Assembly (NCBI RefSeq): GCF_030811555.1
Contig: NZ_JAUSQZ010000001.1
Location: 5,081,241-5,145,240 of the forward strand
DNA from: Kineosporia succinea
GTDB lineage: Bacteria > Actinomycetota > Actinomycetes > Actinomycetales > Kineosporiaceae
Direction of reading: 5' to 3'
DNA length: 64,000 bases
In this document: piece by piece, positions 24,034 to 32,937 of the stretch
Numbering within the stretch: position 1 is the stretch's first letter
Layout of the letters: each line of letters opens with the position of its first letter
Program-made: the position numbers and the translations under genes
Notes under the pieces: generated by a model
Databases searched by the model: none
The model's input: the letters and a program-made list of their open reading frames with translations, nothing else
What the model was told of the DNA's origin: nothing

Positions 24034-24987
24034 TCATCCCCGAAAGCTCTTGTGGTGGCGGAATACAGCCAGGGCGCGGCGTCTGACCTCGGGGGTCAGG
24101 AGCCTATTGTGATCCATGGTCCTCTCCGCGTGGGCGCGGTCATCCGCGAACTGGATGTACGTCTGCAGGGCCTGGAACTCGGCCCGGGAGAGCTGCTCGA
24201 GACCTGGCCCGGACTCCGGGAAGAGCGTGCCCTGTTCCTTCATGGCGTATCGGCGTCCCGTGGAGGTCACGTAGCGCTGCGAGGCCGGGTCCCATGGAGC
24301 CGTCCCGTTCCGGATCGCTGCGACGTCCGCCTCGACGTCGACCTGCGGCAGGATCACGGTATTGACGTTCTTCCGGACCGACTTCGACGTGATCCGGCTC
24401 AGGAAATGCCGCGGGTGCGGTGCTCTCGCGGGCTCCCGGGCGGCAGGGCCCCGGACCTTGTGCGGAGATGGCGAGGCGCCGTCCCGTCCCAGAGCGAGGG
24501 CGGCCTGACTCTCCGCCTCCGTGGCCTCCGCGATCCGAGTGAGCTGCTGTCTCAGGCCCGCAACGGCCGAGGCCAGGGTGATTCCGCGGGCCATGAGTAC
24601 CGGGATGTCGGTGCGGGCGGCGGCCTGGTGCCAGGTCTCCAGGTCGTGAGCCGCCCTCGTGAGCGCCAGGGAGCACGCCGTCATCTGGTCTGCGGCCGGC
24701 CCGAGGTGATGGGCGACGGCAGAACCGGCGGCCTGCTCGGGCACCAGCCGCAGGGCCACCACAGCCAGATGTGTGGCTGTGGTGGCTTCACGGAGGGCGC
24801 TCGCCGTCGCGGAGCAGGCATCGGCGGCCTCGCCGATGCCCCGGGCCAGGCCGTTCCAGCCGTGCTCGTCGGCGGTGTGGATCAGGCCCAGGGCCACGGC
24901 ACGGCTCGCCTCGCTGCTTGCCGTCGCTTCGTCGATTGCCGCGGTGACGGAGAGGAGGAGCTCCACGATGTCGCCGAATGCTGTCAT
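24034..24987 (-). CDS. Uncharacterised helical protein with basic C-terminal domain, possible toxin-like effector
   Basis: A 317-residue protein. Residues 1-165 are Ala-rich and helical, resembling the helical N-terminal regions of WXG/ESX-type secreted effectors, though no WXG motif was found. A short Pro/Arg linker (170-190) leads to a C-terminal module of about 120 residues (SRITSKSVRKNVNTVILPQV onward) that ends in a basic segment (RRRALAVFRHHKSFRG). The architecture of helical head, linker and compact tail, with a small acidic protein immediately downstream, is that of polymorphic toxins. No nuclease motif could be assigned with certainty and the name is an inference. Confidence 0.5.
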   Translation of the reverse strand: MTAFGDIVELLLSVTAAIDEATASSEASRAVALGLIHTADEHGWNGLARGIGEAADACSATASALREATTATHLAVVALRLVPEQAAGSAVAHHLGPAADQMTACSLALTRAAHDLETWHQAAARTDIPVLMARGITLASAVAGLRQQLTRIAEATEAESQAALALGRDGASPSPHKVRGPAAREPARAPHPRHFLSRITSKSVRKNVNTVILPQVDVEADVAAIRNGTAPWDPASQRYVTSTGRRYAMKEQGTLFPESGPGLEQLSRAEFQALQTYIQFADDRAHAERTMDHNRLLTPEVRRRALAVFRHHKSFRG

Positions 24988-25009
24988 TCAACCCCGCTCT
25001 GTGACTGAT

Positions 25010-25036
25010 CATGACAAGGTATCCCATAGGGTCATG
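25010..25036. promoter_or_regulatory. Inverted repeat in the divergent gap before ppdK
   Basis: CATGAC and GTCATG are separated by 15 bp, 23 bp upstream of the possible effector gene and 217 bp upstream of ppdK. The area (24988-25253) is a divergent promoter region. Role as an operator for the effector-like gene is possible; no regulator is adjacent. Confidence 0.25.
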
Positions 25037-25253
25037 TCAGTGGCCCCGGTCGTCACGACGACGATCCTGAAACCCCTCAGCCCCCGGAGACCGACCGCCT
25101 GGCGCTGGGTGGCGCGCGTCGTAACCAGGTGCGAAAGCGCTGGTCAAGCCGGTGGGGGCATGGGCGGCGTCACCATCGCGCCCCCTGTCCGGACAGCTTC
25201 TTCCTGCTTACCCTCGGTGCCGAAGACCCTGGCGGAGAGGCGATGACGCATCC

Positions 25254-27941
25254 ATGACCCAGTACGTGTACGCGTTCACCGAAGGCAACAAGGACCAGAA
25301 GGAGCTTCTCGGCGGCAAGGGCGCGAACCTGGCGGAGATGACCAACCTCGGGCTCCCGGTTCCTCCGGGGTTCACGATCACCACCGAGGCCTGCCGGTCG
25401 TACCTGGCCGCGGGCAGCGAACCCGGCGAGCTGCGGGTTCAGGTGACCATGGCGCTGCGCCGGCTGGAGGACGATCTCGGGCGTCAGCTCGGCGACCGTC
25501 ACGACCCGCTGCTCGTGAGTGTCCGCTCGGGCGCAATGCATTCGATGCCCGGCATGATGGAGACGGTGCTCAACGTCGGGCTCAACGACGCCAGCGTCAA
25601 GGGGCTCGCGGAGGAGAGCGGCGACGAGCGCTTCGCCTGGGACTCCTACCGGCGCCTGCTGCAGATGTTCGGCAAGACCGTGCTCGAGATCGACGGCGAG
25701 ATCTTCTCGAAGGGCCTGGACGCGGCCAAGGCCCAGCAGGGCGTCGACACCGACGTCGAGCTGGACGTCGAGAGCCTCAAGGGCCTCGTCGAGACCTTCA
25801 AGACGGTCATCCGCGAGCAGAGCGGCGCCGAGTTCCCGCAGCACCCGCGCGAGCAGCTCGACCTGGCCATCCGCGCGGTCTTCGATTCGTGGAACACCGA
25901 GCGGGCCCGGCTGTACCGCCGCCGCGAGCGCATCCCGCAGGACCTGGGCACGGCCGTCAACATCTGCACCATGGTGTTCGGCAACATGGGTGAGACCTCG
26001 GGCACCGGCGTGGCTTTCACCCGTGACCCGGCCTCCGGTCACGGTGGCGTGTACGGCGACTACCTCGTCAACGCCCAGGGCGAGGACGTGGTGGCGGGCA
26101 TCCGCAACACCCTCAGTCTCGCCGACCTGAAAGACCTCGATCCCTCGTCGTACAAACAGCTGCTGCAGGTGATGCGCCGGCTGGAGACGCACTACCGCGA
26201 CCTGTGCGACATCGAGTTCACGATCGAGCGCAGCAAGCTCTGGATGCTGCAGACCCGGGTCGGGAAGCGCACGGCGGCGGCGGCTTTCCGCATCGCCACG
26301 CAGCTCGTCGACGAGAACCTGATCACGATGGACGAGGCGCTGGAACGGGTGAACGGGGCCCAGCTGGCACAGCTGATGTTCCCCCGGTTCGACGCCGACG
26401 CCGACAAGAACCAGCTCGGCAGGGGCATGGCCGCATCCCCGGGGGCGGCCACCGGGCACATCGTGTTCGACTCCAAGACCGCCGAAACACAGGCGCAGGC
26501 CGGGCAACCGGTCATCCTCGTCCGCAAGGAGACCAACCCCGACGACCTCGGCGGCATGATCGCGGCCAGTGGCGTGCTCACCTCCCGCGGCGGCAAGACC
26601 AGCCACGCCGCCGTGGTGGCGCGGGGCATGGGCCGTACCTGCGTCTGCGGTTTCGCCGAGCTCGACGTGAACGGTGACGCCCGCACCGCCACGGTCAACG
26701 GCACGGTGCTGAACGAGGGCGACATGATCAGCATCGACGGCAGCACCGGGGAGGTCTTCGCGGGAGAGGTACCCGTGGTCGCCTCGCCGGTGGCGACCTA
26801 CCTGGAGAGCGGCCTGGACGCGGCGGTCGAGAACATCGACGACGACACGGCCGATCTGGTGCGGTCGGTGGACCGGCTGCTGAGCCACGCCGACTCGATC
26901 CGCCGGCTGGCCGTCCGCACCAACGCCGACAACGCCGAGGACGCCTCCCGGGCCAGGCATCTGGGCGCGCAGGGCATCGGGTTGTGCCGCACCGAGCACA
27001 TGTTCCTGGGCGACCGGCGGGTGCTGATCGAGCGGCTGATCCTGGCCTCCGACCAGGCCGGTCGCGAGGAGGTGTACGAGGAGCTGCTGCCGTTGCAGCG
27101 CCAGGACTTCGTCGACCTGCTGACGGAGATGGACGGGCTGCCGGTGACGATCCGTCTGCTCGACCCGCCGCTGCACGAGTTCCTGCCCGACCGCACCGAG
27201 CTGTCGGTGAAGGTCGCGCTCGACCGCGCGGCCGGCACCGCCGACCCGGACGAGGAGAGGCTGCTCGCGGCGGTGGAGAAACTGCACGAGTCCAACCCCA
27301 TGCTGGGACTGAGGGGCGTGCGGCTGGGGCTGGTGCTGCCCGGGCTGTTCGCGCTGCAGGTGCGGGCGATCACCGAGGCGGCCGCGTCCCTGAGGGCCAG
27401 GACCCAGAACCCGCGGGTCGAGATCATGGTTCCCCTCGTCGGGTCGGTGATGGAGCTCTTCCTGATCCGCGACGAGGCCGACCAGATCCTGCGGACGGTC
27501 GAGGAGGAACAGGGGGTCGAGCTCGGCATCCCGATCGGCACGATGATCGAGCTGCCGCGCGCCGCGCTGACGGCCACCCGGGTCGCCGAGGCGGCCGAGT
27601 TCTTCTCCTTCGGCACGAACGACCTGACCCAGACGACCTGGGGTTTCTCGCGCGACGACGTGGAGGGCGGATTCTTCGCGACCTACCTCGACCGGGGCGT
27701 GTTCATGGTGTCGCCGTTCGAGAGCCTCGACGTCGACGGGGTGGGCCGGCTCATCCAGATCGCGGCCGAGGACGGGCGCCGCACCCGTCCGGACCTCAAG
27801 CTCGGGGTCTGCGGCGAGCACGGCGGTGATCCGGACTCGATCCACTTCTTCCACCGGGTCGGCATCGACTACGTGTCCTGCTCGCCGTTCCGGGTACCGA
27901 TCGCCCGGCTCGAGGCGGGGCGCGCGGCCGTGCTGGGGTAG
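25254..27941 (+). CDS. ppdK: Pyruvate, phosphate dikinase
   Basis: An 895-residue protein of full family length. It interconverts pyruvate, ATP and phosphate with phosphoenolpyruvate, AMP and pyrophosphate. The N-terminal ATP-grasp domain begins MTQYVYAFTEG, followed by LGGKGANLAEM. The swivelling phosphohistidine domain has GGKTSHAAVVARGMG (His near 450). The C-terminal PEP-binding barrel has GLCRTEHMF and the catalytic-Cys region GVCGEHGGDP (about 852). The start at 25254 is where the family begins; the frame is open 34 codons further upstream. No PPDK regulatory protein is adjacent. Likely soluble and used at the PEP-pyruvate node. Confidence 0.95.
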   Translation: MTQYVYAFTEGNKDQKELLGGKGANLAEMTNLGLPVPPGFTITTEACRSYLAAGSEPGELRVQVTMALRRLEDDLGRQLGDRHDPLLVSVRSGAMHSMPGMMETVLNVGLNDASVKGLAEESGDERFAWDSYRRLLQMFGKTVLEIDGEIFSKGLDAAKAQQGVDTDVELDVESLKGLVETFKTVIREQSGAEFPQHPREQLDLAIRAVFDSWNTERARLYRRRERIPQDLGTAVNICTMVFGNMGETSGTGVAFTRDPASGHGGVYGDYLVNAQGEDVVAGIRNTLSLADLKDLDPSSYKQLLQVMRRLETHYRDLCDIEFTIERSKLWMLQTRVGKRTAAAAFRIATQLVDENLITMDEALERVNGAQLAQLMFPRFDADADKNQLGRGMAASPGAATGHIVFDSKTAETQAQAGQPVILVRKETNPDDLGGMIAASGVLTSRGGKTSHAAVVARGMGRTCVCGFAELDVNGDARTATVNGTVLNEGDMISIDGSTGEVFAGEVPVVASPVATYLESGLDAAVENIDDDTADLVRSVDRLLSHADSIRRLAVRTNADNAEDASRARHLGAQGIGLCRTEHMFLGDRRVLIERLILASDQAGREEVYEELLPLQRQDFVDLLTEMDGLPVTIRLLDPPLHEFLPDRTELSVKVALDRAAGTADPDEERLLAAVEKLHESNPMLGLRGVRLGLVLPGLFALQVRAITEAAASLRARTQNPRVEIMVPLVGSVMELFLIRDEADQILRTVEEEQGVELGIPIGTMIELPRAALTATRVAEAAEFFSFGTNDLTQTTWGFSRDDVEGGFFATYLDRGVFMVSPFESLDVDGVGRLIQIAAEDGRRTRPDLKLGVCGEHGGDPDSIHFFHRVGIDYVSCSPFRVPIARLEAGRAAVLG

Positions 27942-27960
27942 GCCGTGCGATGCTCACGGG

Positions 27961-28389
27961 ATGAGTGACGACAACCGTTCCGTGAGCATCGAGCGTCTCG
28001 AGGAAGGCGTCTACCTGGCCACGAACAAGCGCGGTGACACGCTGCGCTTCGGGAGCAAGGCCGACGACGCGTTCACCCCGGTGGAGCTCCTGCTGGCCGC
28101 CATCGCCGGGTGTTCCGCCGTGGACGTCGACGTGGTCACCGGCCGGCGGGCCGCGCCCGAGCACTTCGAGGCCAAGGTCGACGCCACCTACGTACGCGAG
28201 AACGGCGAGAACAGCCTCAGGGACATCGTGCTCACGTTCGACGTGCGTTTCCCCGAGGGGGAGGCCGGTGACGGCGCCCGCATGCTGCTGCCGCGCGCGA
28301 TCAAGGCGTCGCACGACCGCACCTGCACGGTCTCGCGCACGATCGAGTCCGGTGCCCAGATCACCGTGCGCACGGCCGGTTCCGAGTAG
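27961..28389 (+). CDS. OsmC-family protein
   Basis: A 142-residue OsmC/Ohr-fold protein. The two conserved Cys positions are in AIAGCSAVDVDVV (Cys51) and in TCTVSRTI near the C-terminus, as expected for thiol-dependent peroxide reduction, though the OsmC-like subgroup is not all proven peroxidases. FTPVELLLAAIAGC is the family signature. The ATG at 27961 is 19 bp past the ppdK stop, so co-transcription is possible. Confidence 0.88.
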   Translation: MSDDNRSVSIERLEEGVYLATNKRGDTLRFGSKADDAFTPVELLLAAIAGCSAVDVDVVTGRRAAPEHFEAKVDATYVRENGENSLRDIVLTFDVRFPEGEAGDGARMLLPRAIKASHDRTCTVSRTIESGAQITVRTAGSE

Positions 28390-28407
28390 TTCGCAACCAC
28401 GGTCGCT

Positions 28408-28448
28408 GGTGGACGTGGTGGTCGCCGGGCGACCACGGCGTCCACCAT
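28408..28448. terminator. Long hairpin between convergent osmC-like and GNAT genes
   Basis: Outer arms TGGTGGACG/CGTCCACCA (9 bp), a 2-bp bulge, and inner arms GTGGTCGC/GCGACCAC (8 bp) with a CGG loop. It sits 19 bp after the OsmC stop and 17 bp before the GNAT stop, where a bidirectional terminator is expected. No U-tract follows, which is common in GC-rich actinobacteria. Confidence 0.65.
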
Positions 28449-28464
28449 CGGTCGGGGGAGAGGA

Positions 28465-29010
28465 TCAGGCGCCCGACCACTCGTGCGCCAGGACCGAGAA
28501 CAGCAGGCTGTCGCGCCACGCGCCGTTCGTGAAGACGTGGTCGCGCAGCCTGCCCTCGAGCCGGAAACCGAGGCGCTCGACCACGCCCACCGAACGCACG
28601 TTCACCGGGCCGATCGCCGCTGTCACCCGGTGCAGCCCCAGCTCGGTGAAGGCGTGGCCGAGGACCAGGCGAGCCGCGGCCGTCGCGTGGCCGCGGCCCC
28701 AGTGGTCGGCGTGGATCGCATAGCCCAGCTTGGCCGCCTTCACCCCGCCGAGAGCCAGCCGGACGAAACCGATCATCGTCTCGTCACCGGGTTCGGCGAT
28801 CACCAGCAGGTATTCGGTGCGCGGGCGCACCAGCGCCGAGTCCATCGCCGCCGCGACCGTGCTCGCGGCGCTCTCGCGGTCCTGCTCGTCGAAGGCCAGC
28901 CAATGGGTGACGTGGTGGTCGCCGACGATCGCGGCGGTCACGTCGACGTCGTCGGGACCGAACTCGCGCAGGACGATTCCCGGGCCTTCCAGACGGAACG
29001 GTGGGCTCAT
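28465..29010 (-). CDS. RimJ/RimL-type GNAT acetyltransferase
   Basis: A 181-residue protein of the RimJ/RimL/YoaA group: LREFGPDDVDVTAAI near the start, GRGHATAAARLVLGHAF as the acetyl-CoA loop, and NVRSVGVVERLGFRLEGRLRDHV near the end. These enzymes acetylate protein N-termini or small amines. The start at 29010 overlaps the helicase stop (ATGA), so the two genes are an operon. Confidence 0.85.
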   Translation of the reverse strand: MSPPFRLEGPGIVLREFGPDDVDVTAAIVGDHHVTHWLAFDEQDRESAASTVAAAMDSALVRPRTEYLLVIAEPGDETMIGFVRLALGGVKAAKLGYAIHADHWGRGHATAAARLVLGHAFTELGLHRVTAAIGPVNVRSVGVVERLGFRLEGRLRDHVFTNGAWRDSLLFSVLAHEWSGA

Positions 29011-31355
29011 GCCGGGGAGCCTACGGACCGCAGGCCCCGGAGGCATTCCGGAAGATCGGCCGCGTGCACCACGCCCAGCCGTTGCGTGGCCCGGGTGATC
29101 GCGACGTACAGATCGCCCAGCCCGCGGGGTGAGGCGGCCAGGACGAGATCGGGCTCGGCCACCACGACCGCGTCGAACTCCAGGCCCTTGGTCTCACGGG
29201 GCTCCAGCACGACCACCCGTGCGGGCCGATCGTCGTCCGGATCCTCGCCGAGGGCAACGGGTTCGGGCAGGGAGCGGGCAAGGACGCCGAAGATGGTGGA
29301 CGACCGGCCCGGCGCCGTGACCACGGCCAGGCGCCGGCCGCGGTCCAGCGTGCGCAGCTCACCGGCCACCGCTGCCGCCAGCGCCGCCGGAACGTCGGCC
29401 GCCCACAGACTCCAGGGGTGCGGGCCGTCGGGACGCACCGGCTCGGGCACCGGCAGATCGGGGGCGAGGGCCCGCAGCACCGACGCCGCGACCCGCGCGA
29501 CCGGTTGCGGCATGCGGTAATTGACGCTCAGCTCCTCGAGACGCCAGCGGTCGCCGACGTGCGGGCCCAGCGCCTGACGCCACGACGACGCCCCGGCCGG
29601 ATCCCCGGTCTGGGCCACGTCACCGACGATCGTCATCGAGCGCGAGCGGCGCATCAGCATGCGCCAGGCCATCGGTGAGACCTCCTGCGCCTCGTCGACC
29701 ACGATGTGCCCGAAGCGCCAGGTGCGGTCGGTGGCGGCGCGCTCGGCGGCGGTGCGGTGGTCGATCTCCTCCTGGCGGTCGAGGAGCGCCTCGGCGTCGA
29801 CGAGGTCGAACGCGGCCAGGATCTCGCTCTCCTCGTCCTCGAAGTCGCCGGACTCCGAGCCGCGCAGCAGGTCGAGCACGCCCTGCGCGTAGGCCAGGTT
29901 GGCCGTCTGCAGCTCGTCGGCCAGGCGCCGGGCGGTCGAGTCGTCGCGGCCGAGGATCTCGGCGGCCTCGTCGAGCAGCGGCACGTCGGCCTCCGACCAG
30001 GCATTGCCGGTGCGCAGCAACAGGTCTTGCTCGGCCTGGGTGAGCCCGACCCGCGCGGCGGCGGCCCGGATGCGCTTCGGTGAGGCGAGCAGTTCGCGCA
30101 CCAGGCGGGTCGGGGTCAGGGCCGGCCAGAGCCAGTCGACGACGCCGTCCACGTCGTCGTTCTCCTCCAGCTCGCCCCGCACCATCGCGAGATCCTCCGG
30201 CCCGAGCAGGTTCTCGCCGCCCAGCGGGTCGGTACCGACGGCCTGGGCCCAGAGCGTGGTGAGGGCCTCGACCACGAGCCGGTGCACGAGCGGGCGGGCC
30301 TCGTTGTGCAGCAGCCGGGCGCCGCGCACCCGTTCCCGCAGGTCCAGACAGGCCTGCCGGTCCAGACGCAGCAACTGGCCGTCGTGGCGCACCGCGACCA
30401 CCTCGTCGTCGTCCTCCGGCACCCACTGGCGGTCCGTGACCGCGCCGGCCACCACGTCCTTCATGAGCAGTTGGCCCTTGAGCGCCGTGACCGCGCCGGG
30501 CTCGGTGAGCGTGGGGGAGACGCCCGGGAAGAGGTCGCCGGTGGTCGCGAGCATGACGCCGGTCTCGCCGAGGGCGGGCAGGACCTCGGCGATGTACCGC
30601 AGGAACGTGGTGTTCGGGCCGATGATCAGCACACCGCGACGTTCGAGCTGCTCGCGGTGGTGGTAGAGCAGGTAGGCGGCCCGGTGCAGCGCCACGGCGG
30701 TCTTGCCGGTGCCCGGACCGCCCTGCACCACCAGGATCCCCGCGAGACCGGAACGGATGATGCGGTCCTGCTCGGCCTGGACCGTCTCGACGATGTCGGT
30801 CATCCGGCCGGTGCGGGCCGCGTCCAGGGCCGTCAGGAGAGCCGATTCGCTGGTGATGGAACCAGGTTCGGAGGAATGGCCGCCGGTGAGATTCTCGTCG
30901 TTCAGCTGCACCACGCGGCGACCGACGGTGCGGATGTGGCGGCGCCGGATCACGCCGTCGCGCTGCATCGCGGTGGCCAGGTAGAACGGCCGGGCGACGG
31001 GGGCCCGCCAGTCGATGAGGAGGGGTTCGTCGTCGGCCGGAGCGTCGCCCTGCCCCTGGTCGTGGGTGTCGTCGCGGTGCAGGCCGATGCGGCCGACGTA
31101 ACGCGGCCGGGTGCCGGTCTCGAGGTCGAGACGGCCGAAGCAGAGCGCGTTCTCGGCGGCGTTCAGCTGGGTCAGGCGCCCGGCGTACAGGTGCACGGCG
31201 GCGTCCCGTTCGACCAGGGCCTGGCGGGTGCCGGCGGCCTCACCGGCGACCCGGGCGAGGGCGCGGGCCTGACGGGCGGCGAGCCGTTCGCGGAGCTCGT
31301 CGACGTGGTCGTAGAGCATGGTGACGTATTCCTGCTCGAGGGCCAGGTCATCCAT
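29007..31355 (-). CDS. HelD-like UvrD/Rep-family helicase (RNA-polymerase-associated type)
   Basis: A 782-residue superfamily 1 ATPase. The long coiled N-terminal arm (LEQEYVTMLYDHVDELRERLAARQARALARV) is typical of HelD proteins, which insert into RNA polymerase. Then come IDWRAPVARPFY, Walker A GGPGTGKTAVALHRAAYLLY (about 210-230), Walker B IVVDEAQEVSPM, and the late motifs VNYRMPQPVA and ETKGLEFDAVVV. HelD releases stalled polymerase; actinobacterial HelR versions give rifamycin tolerance. I saw no obvious rifamycin-associated element upstream. It forms an operon with the downstream GNAT gene. Confidence 0.85.
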   Translation of the reverse strand: MDDLALEQEYVTMLYDHVDELRERLAARQARALARVAGEAAGTRQALVERDAAVHLYAGRLTQLNAAENALCFGRLDLETGTRPRYVGRIGLHRDDTHDQGQGDAPADDEPLLIDWRAPVARPFYLATAMQRDGVIRRRHIRTVGRRVVQLNDENLTGGHSSEPGSITSESALLTALDAARTGRMTDIVETVQAEQDRIIRSGLAGILVVQGGPGTGKTAVALHRAAYLLYHHREQLERRGVLIIGPNTTFLRYIAEVLPALGETGVMLATTGDLFPGVSPTLTEPGAVTALKGQLLMKDVVAGAVTDRQWVPEDDDEVVAVRHDGQLLRLDRQACLDLRERVRGARLLHNEARPLVHRLVVEALTTLWAQAVGTDPLGGENLLGPEDLAMVRGELEENDDVDGVVDWLWPALTPTRLVRELLASPKRIRAAAARVGLTQAEQDLLLRTGNAWSEADVPLLDEAAEILGRDDSTARRLADELQTANLAYAQGVLDLLRGSESGDFEDEESEILAAFDLVDAEALLDRQEEIDHRTAAERAATDRTWRFGHIVVDEAQEVSPMAWRMLMRRSRSMTIVGDVAQTGDPAGASSWRQALGPHVGDRWRLEELSVNYRMPQPVARVAASVLRALAPDLPVPEPVRPDGPHPWSLWAADVPAALAAAVAGELRTLDRGRRLAVVTAPGRSSTIFGVLARSLPEPVALGEDPDDDRPARVVVLEPRETKGLEFDAVVVAEPDLVLAASPRGLGDLYVAITRATQRLGVVHAADLPECLRGLRSVGSPA

Positions 31356-31392
31356 CGGCTTCCGCTCCTCCCATTGACACTGCCTCCTTCGC

Positions 31393-31424
31393 GAATTACC
31401 CTGTGCTCTATTGAGTGGTAATTC
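31393..31424. promoter_or_regulatory. Inverted repeat upstream of the HelD-like gene
   Basis: GAATTACC and GGTAATTC (perfect 8-bp arms) with a 16-bp spacer, 38 bp before the helicase start codon. It is unusually AT-rich for this genome. The position fits an operator for the helicase-GNAT operon; the cognate regulator is not obvious. Confidence 0.4.
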
Positions 31425-31624
31425 TTTTCGCTGATATCAACGGGCACTCAATCTCCGAAGATATCTCCTTTCCTGGCTCTGCGTCCCGGGCGGCGCACGC
31501 CTCGTGCCCGAGTTCTCACACTCGGCCCGTTCTGCCGTGAATCGTCCTTGTCGCCCTCGTCACCTTGACGGCGCACCCGGTGAAGAACGCCGAATCCACG
31601 CCGCTTTTCGGCGACAATCGGCCC

Positions 31625-32812
31625 ATGCGAGACGACGTGCTCCCGGTGGCCGTGCAGACCCGTGCGCTGGCGCTGGCCGCGGAGAACCAGCTCCCGGCCT
31701 ACCTCTACGATCTGCCCGCGCTGCGGGCGCAGGCGACGCAGATCCGTGACGCGCTGGCCGGAGCCGGGGTGGAGTTCCTCTACGCCGCGAAGGCCAACCC
31801 CGATCCGGAGCTGCTGCGCGTCATCGCACCCCTCACCGACGGCATCGAGGTGGCGTCCGGCGGCGAGCTGGAGCACGTGACCGACGCGCTGCCCGGTGCC
31901 CGGGTGGCGTTCGGCGGGCCGGGCAAGACCGACCGCGAGCTGATGACCGCGATCCGCCGAGGGGTCTGGCGTCTGCACGTCGAGAGCCTGCGGGAGCTGA
32001 ACCGGGTGATCGCGCTGGCCGGGCGCCGTCCGGTCGACGTGCTGCTGCGGGCCAATCTGCCGTTCGGGGTCACCGGCGCGGCGCTGAACATGAGCGGCCC
32101 GTTCGGTATGGACGAGGAGGCGCTCGCCGTCGCCGCCCGCACCGCCCGGGACGCGGCGGCCGCCGGCAGCGGGGTGCGGGTGCGGGGCGTGCACGTGCAC
32201 CTGGCGTCCGGGCTCGACGCCGAGCAGAAGCTGACGCTCGACCGCCGGGTGCTGGCCTGGGCACTGTGGTGGATGGGTGAGCACCTTCCCGGCCTGGAGA
32301 GTCCCGAGGTCAACCTGGGTGGGGGCATGACCGTCGACTACGCCGAGCCCGGGCACCACTTCGACTGGGAGTCGTACGCCAAGGGCCTGGCCGAACTGAG
32401 TGACGGTTCCTGCGTGCTGCGCGTGGAACCGGGCCGGTCGGTGAGCGTGCACGCCGGGTACTACGTCAGCGACGTGCTCGACCTCAAGCACACCCGCGGC
32501 CAGGCCTACGCGATCGCCCGGGGCGGCACGCACCACCTGCGCACGCCCGCCACCAAGGGGCACAGCCAGCCCTTCGTCGCGCTGGCCGGGCCGGGCCGCA
32601 CGGGCGAGCCCCTGGACAACGACGAGCTCACCGTGGTCGGCCAGCTCTGCACCCCGAAAGACCAGCTCGCGACCGGGGTGCCCGTGCGCGACCTGCGTAT
32701 CGGCGACGTGCTGGTGTTCCGGATGGCCGGGGCCTACGCCTGGAACATCTCGCACCACGACTTCCTGATGCACCCGCACCCGACGTTCGCGTACCTGGAC
32801 GCCGCGGACTGA
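31625..32812 (+). CDS. Type III PLP-dependent decarboxylase (ornithine/diaminopimelate decarboxylase family)
   Basis: A 395-residue enzyme of alanine-racemase fold. The PLP lysine is Lys56 in YAAKANPD. HVHLASG, EVNLGGGM (phosphate loop) and RVEPGRSVS follow, then VGQLCTPKD with the catalytic Cys and the terminal SHHDFLMHPHPTFAYL. The closest type by eye is the single-domain decarboxylase found in siderophore clusters such as SbnH, rather than housekeeping LysA. No siderophore synthetase gene is adjacent. The ATG at 31625 is preferred; a TTG at 31565 is in frame. There is no clear ribosome site, but GACAAT 9 bp upstream could be a -10 box, so the mRNA may be leaderless. Confidence 0.8.
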   Translation: MRDDVLPVAVQTRALALAAENQLPAYLYDLPALRAQATQIRDALAGAGVEFLYAAKANPDPELLRVIAPLTDGIEVASGGELEHVTDALPGARVAFGGPGKTDRELMTAIRRGVWRLHVESLRELNRVIALAGRRPVDVLLRANLPFGVTGAALNMSGPFGMDEEALAVAARTARDAAAAGSGVRVRGVHVHLASGLDAEQKLTLDRRVLAWALWWMGEHLPGLESPEVNLGGGMTVDYAEPGHHFDWESYAKGLAELSDGSCVLRVEPGRSVSVHAGYYVSDVLDLKHTRGQAYAIARGGTHHLRTPATKGHSQPFVALAGPGRTGEPLDNDELTVVGQLCTPKDQLATGVPVRDLRIGDVLVFRMAGAYAWNISHHDFLMHPHPTFAYLDAAD

Positions 32813-32837
32813 GGCTCCGGGCGACCCGGCCCCGTCG

Positions 32838-32937
32838 CGCTGGTTCGGTCGCGCTGGTTCAGCGGACCTGGTTCAGCCCGCCTCGTCCAGCCGACCTGGT
32901 TCAGCCCGCCTGAGGCAGCTCCCTGGTTCAGCAGCTG
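32838..32937. repeat. Degenerate repeats of CCTGGTTCAGC
   Basis: Four to five spaced copies of a CTGGTTCAGC-type word, some followed by CCGCC, between the decarboxylase gene and the end of the minus-strand membrane protein gene. The units are about 18-30 bp apart. No hairpin with a convincing stem was found. Confidence 0.5.

Noticed and set aside
25170-27854. An 894-codon open frame on the minus strand
   Set aside because: It is the antisense shadow of ppdK. Very high GC at third positions keeps antisense frames open; it has no family motif and the plus-strand protein is a full-length known enzyme.
31565-32812. Housekeeping diaminopimelate decarboxylase LysA
   Set aside because: The overall length and C-terminal motif fit the siderophore-type group better by eye. 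The assignment stays at family level because no phylogeny could be run.
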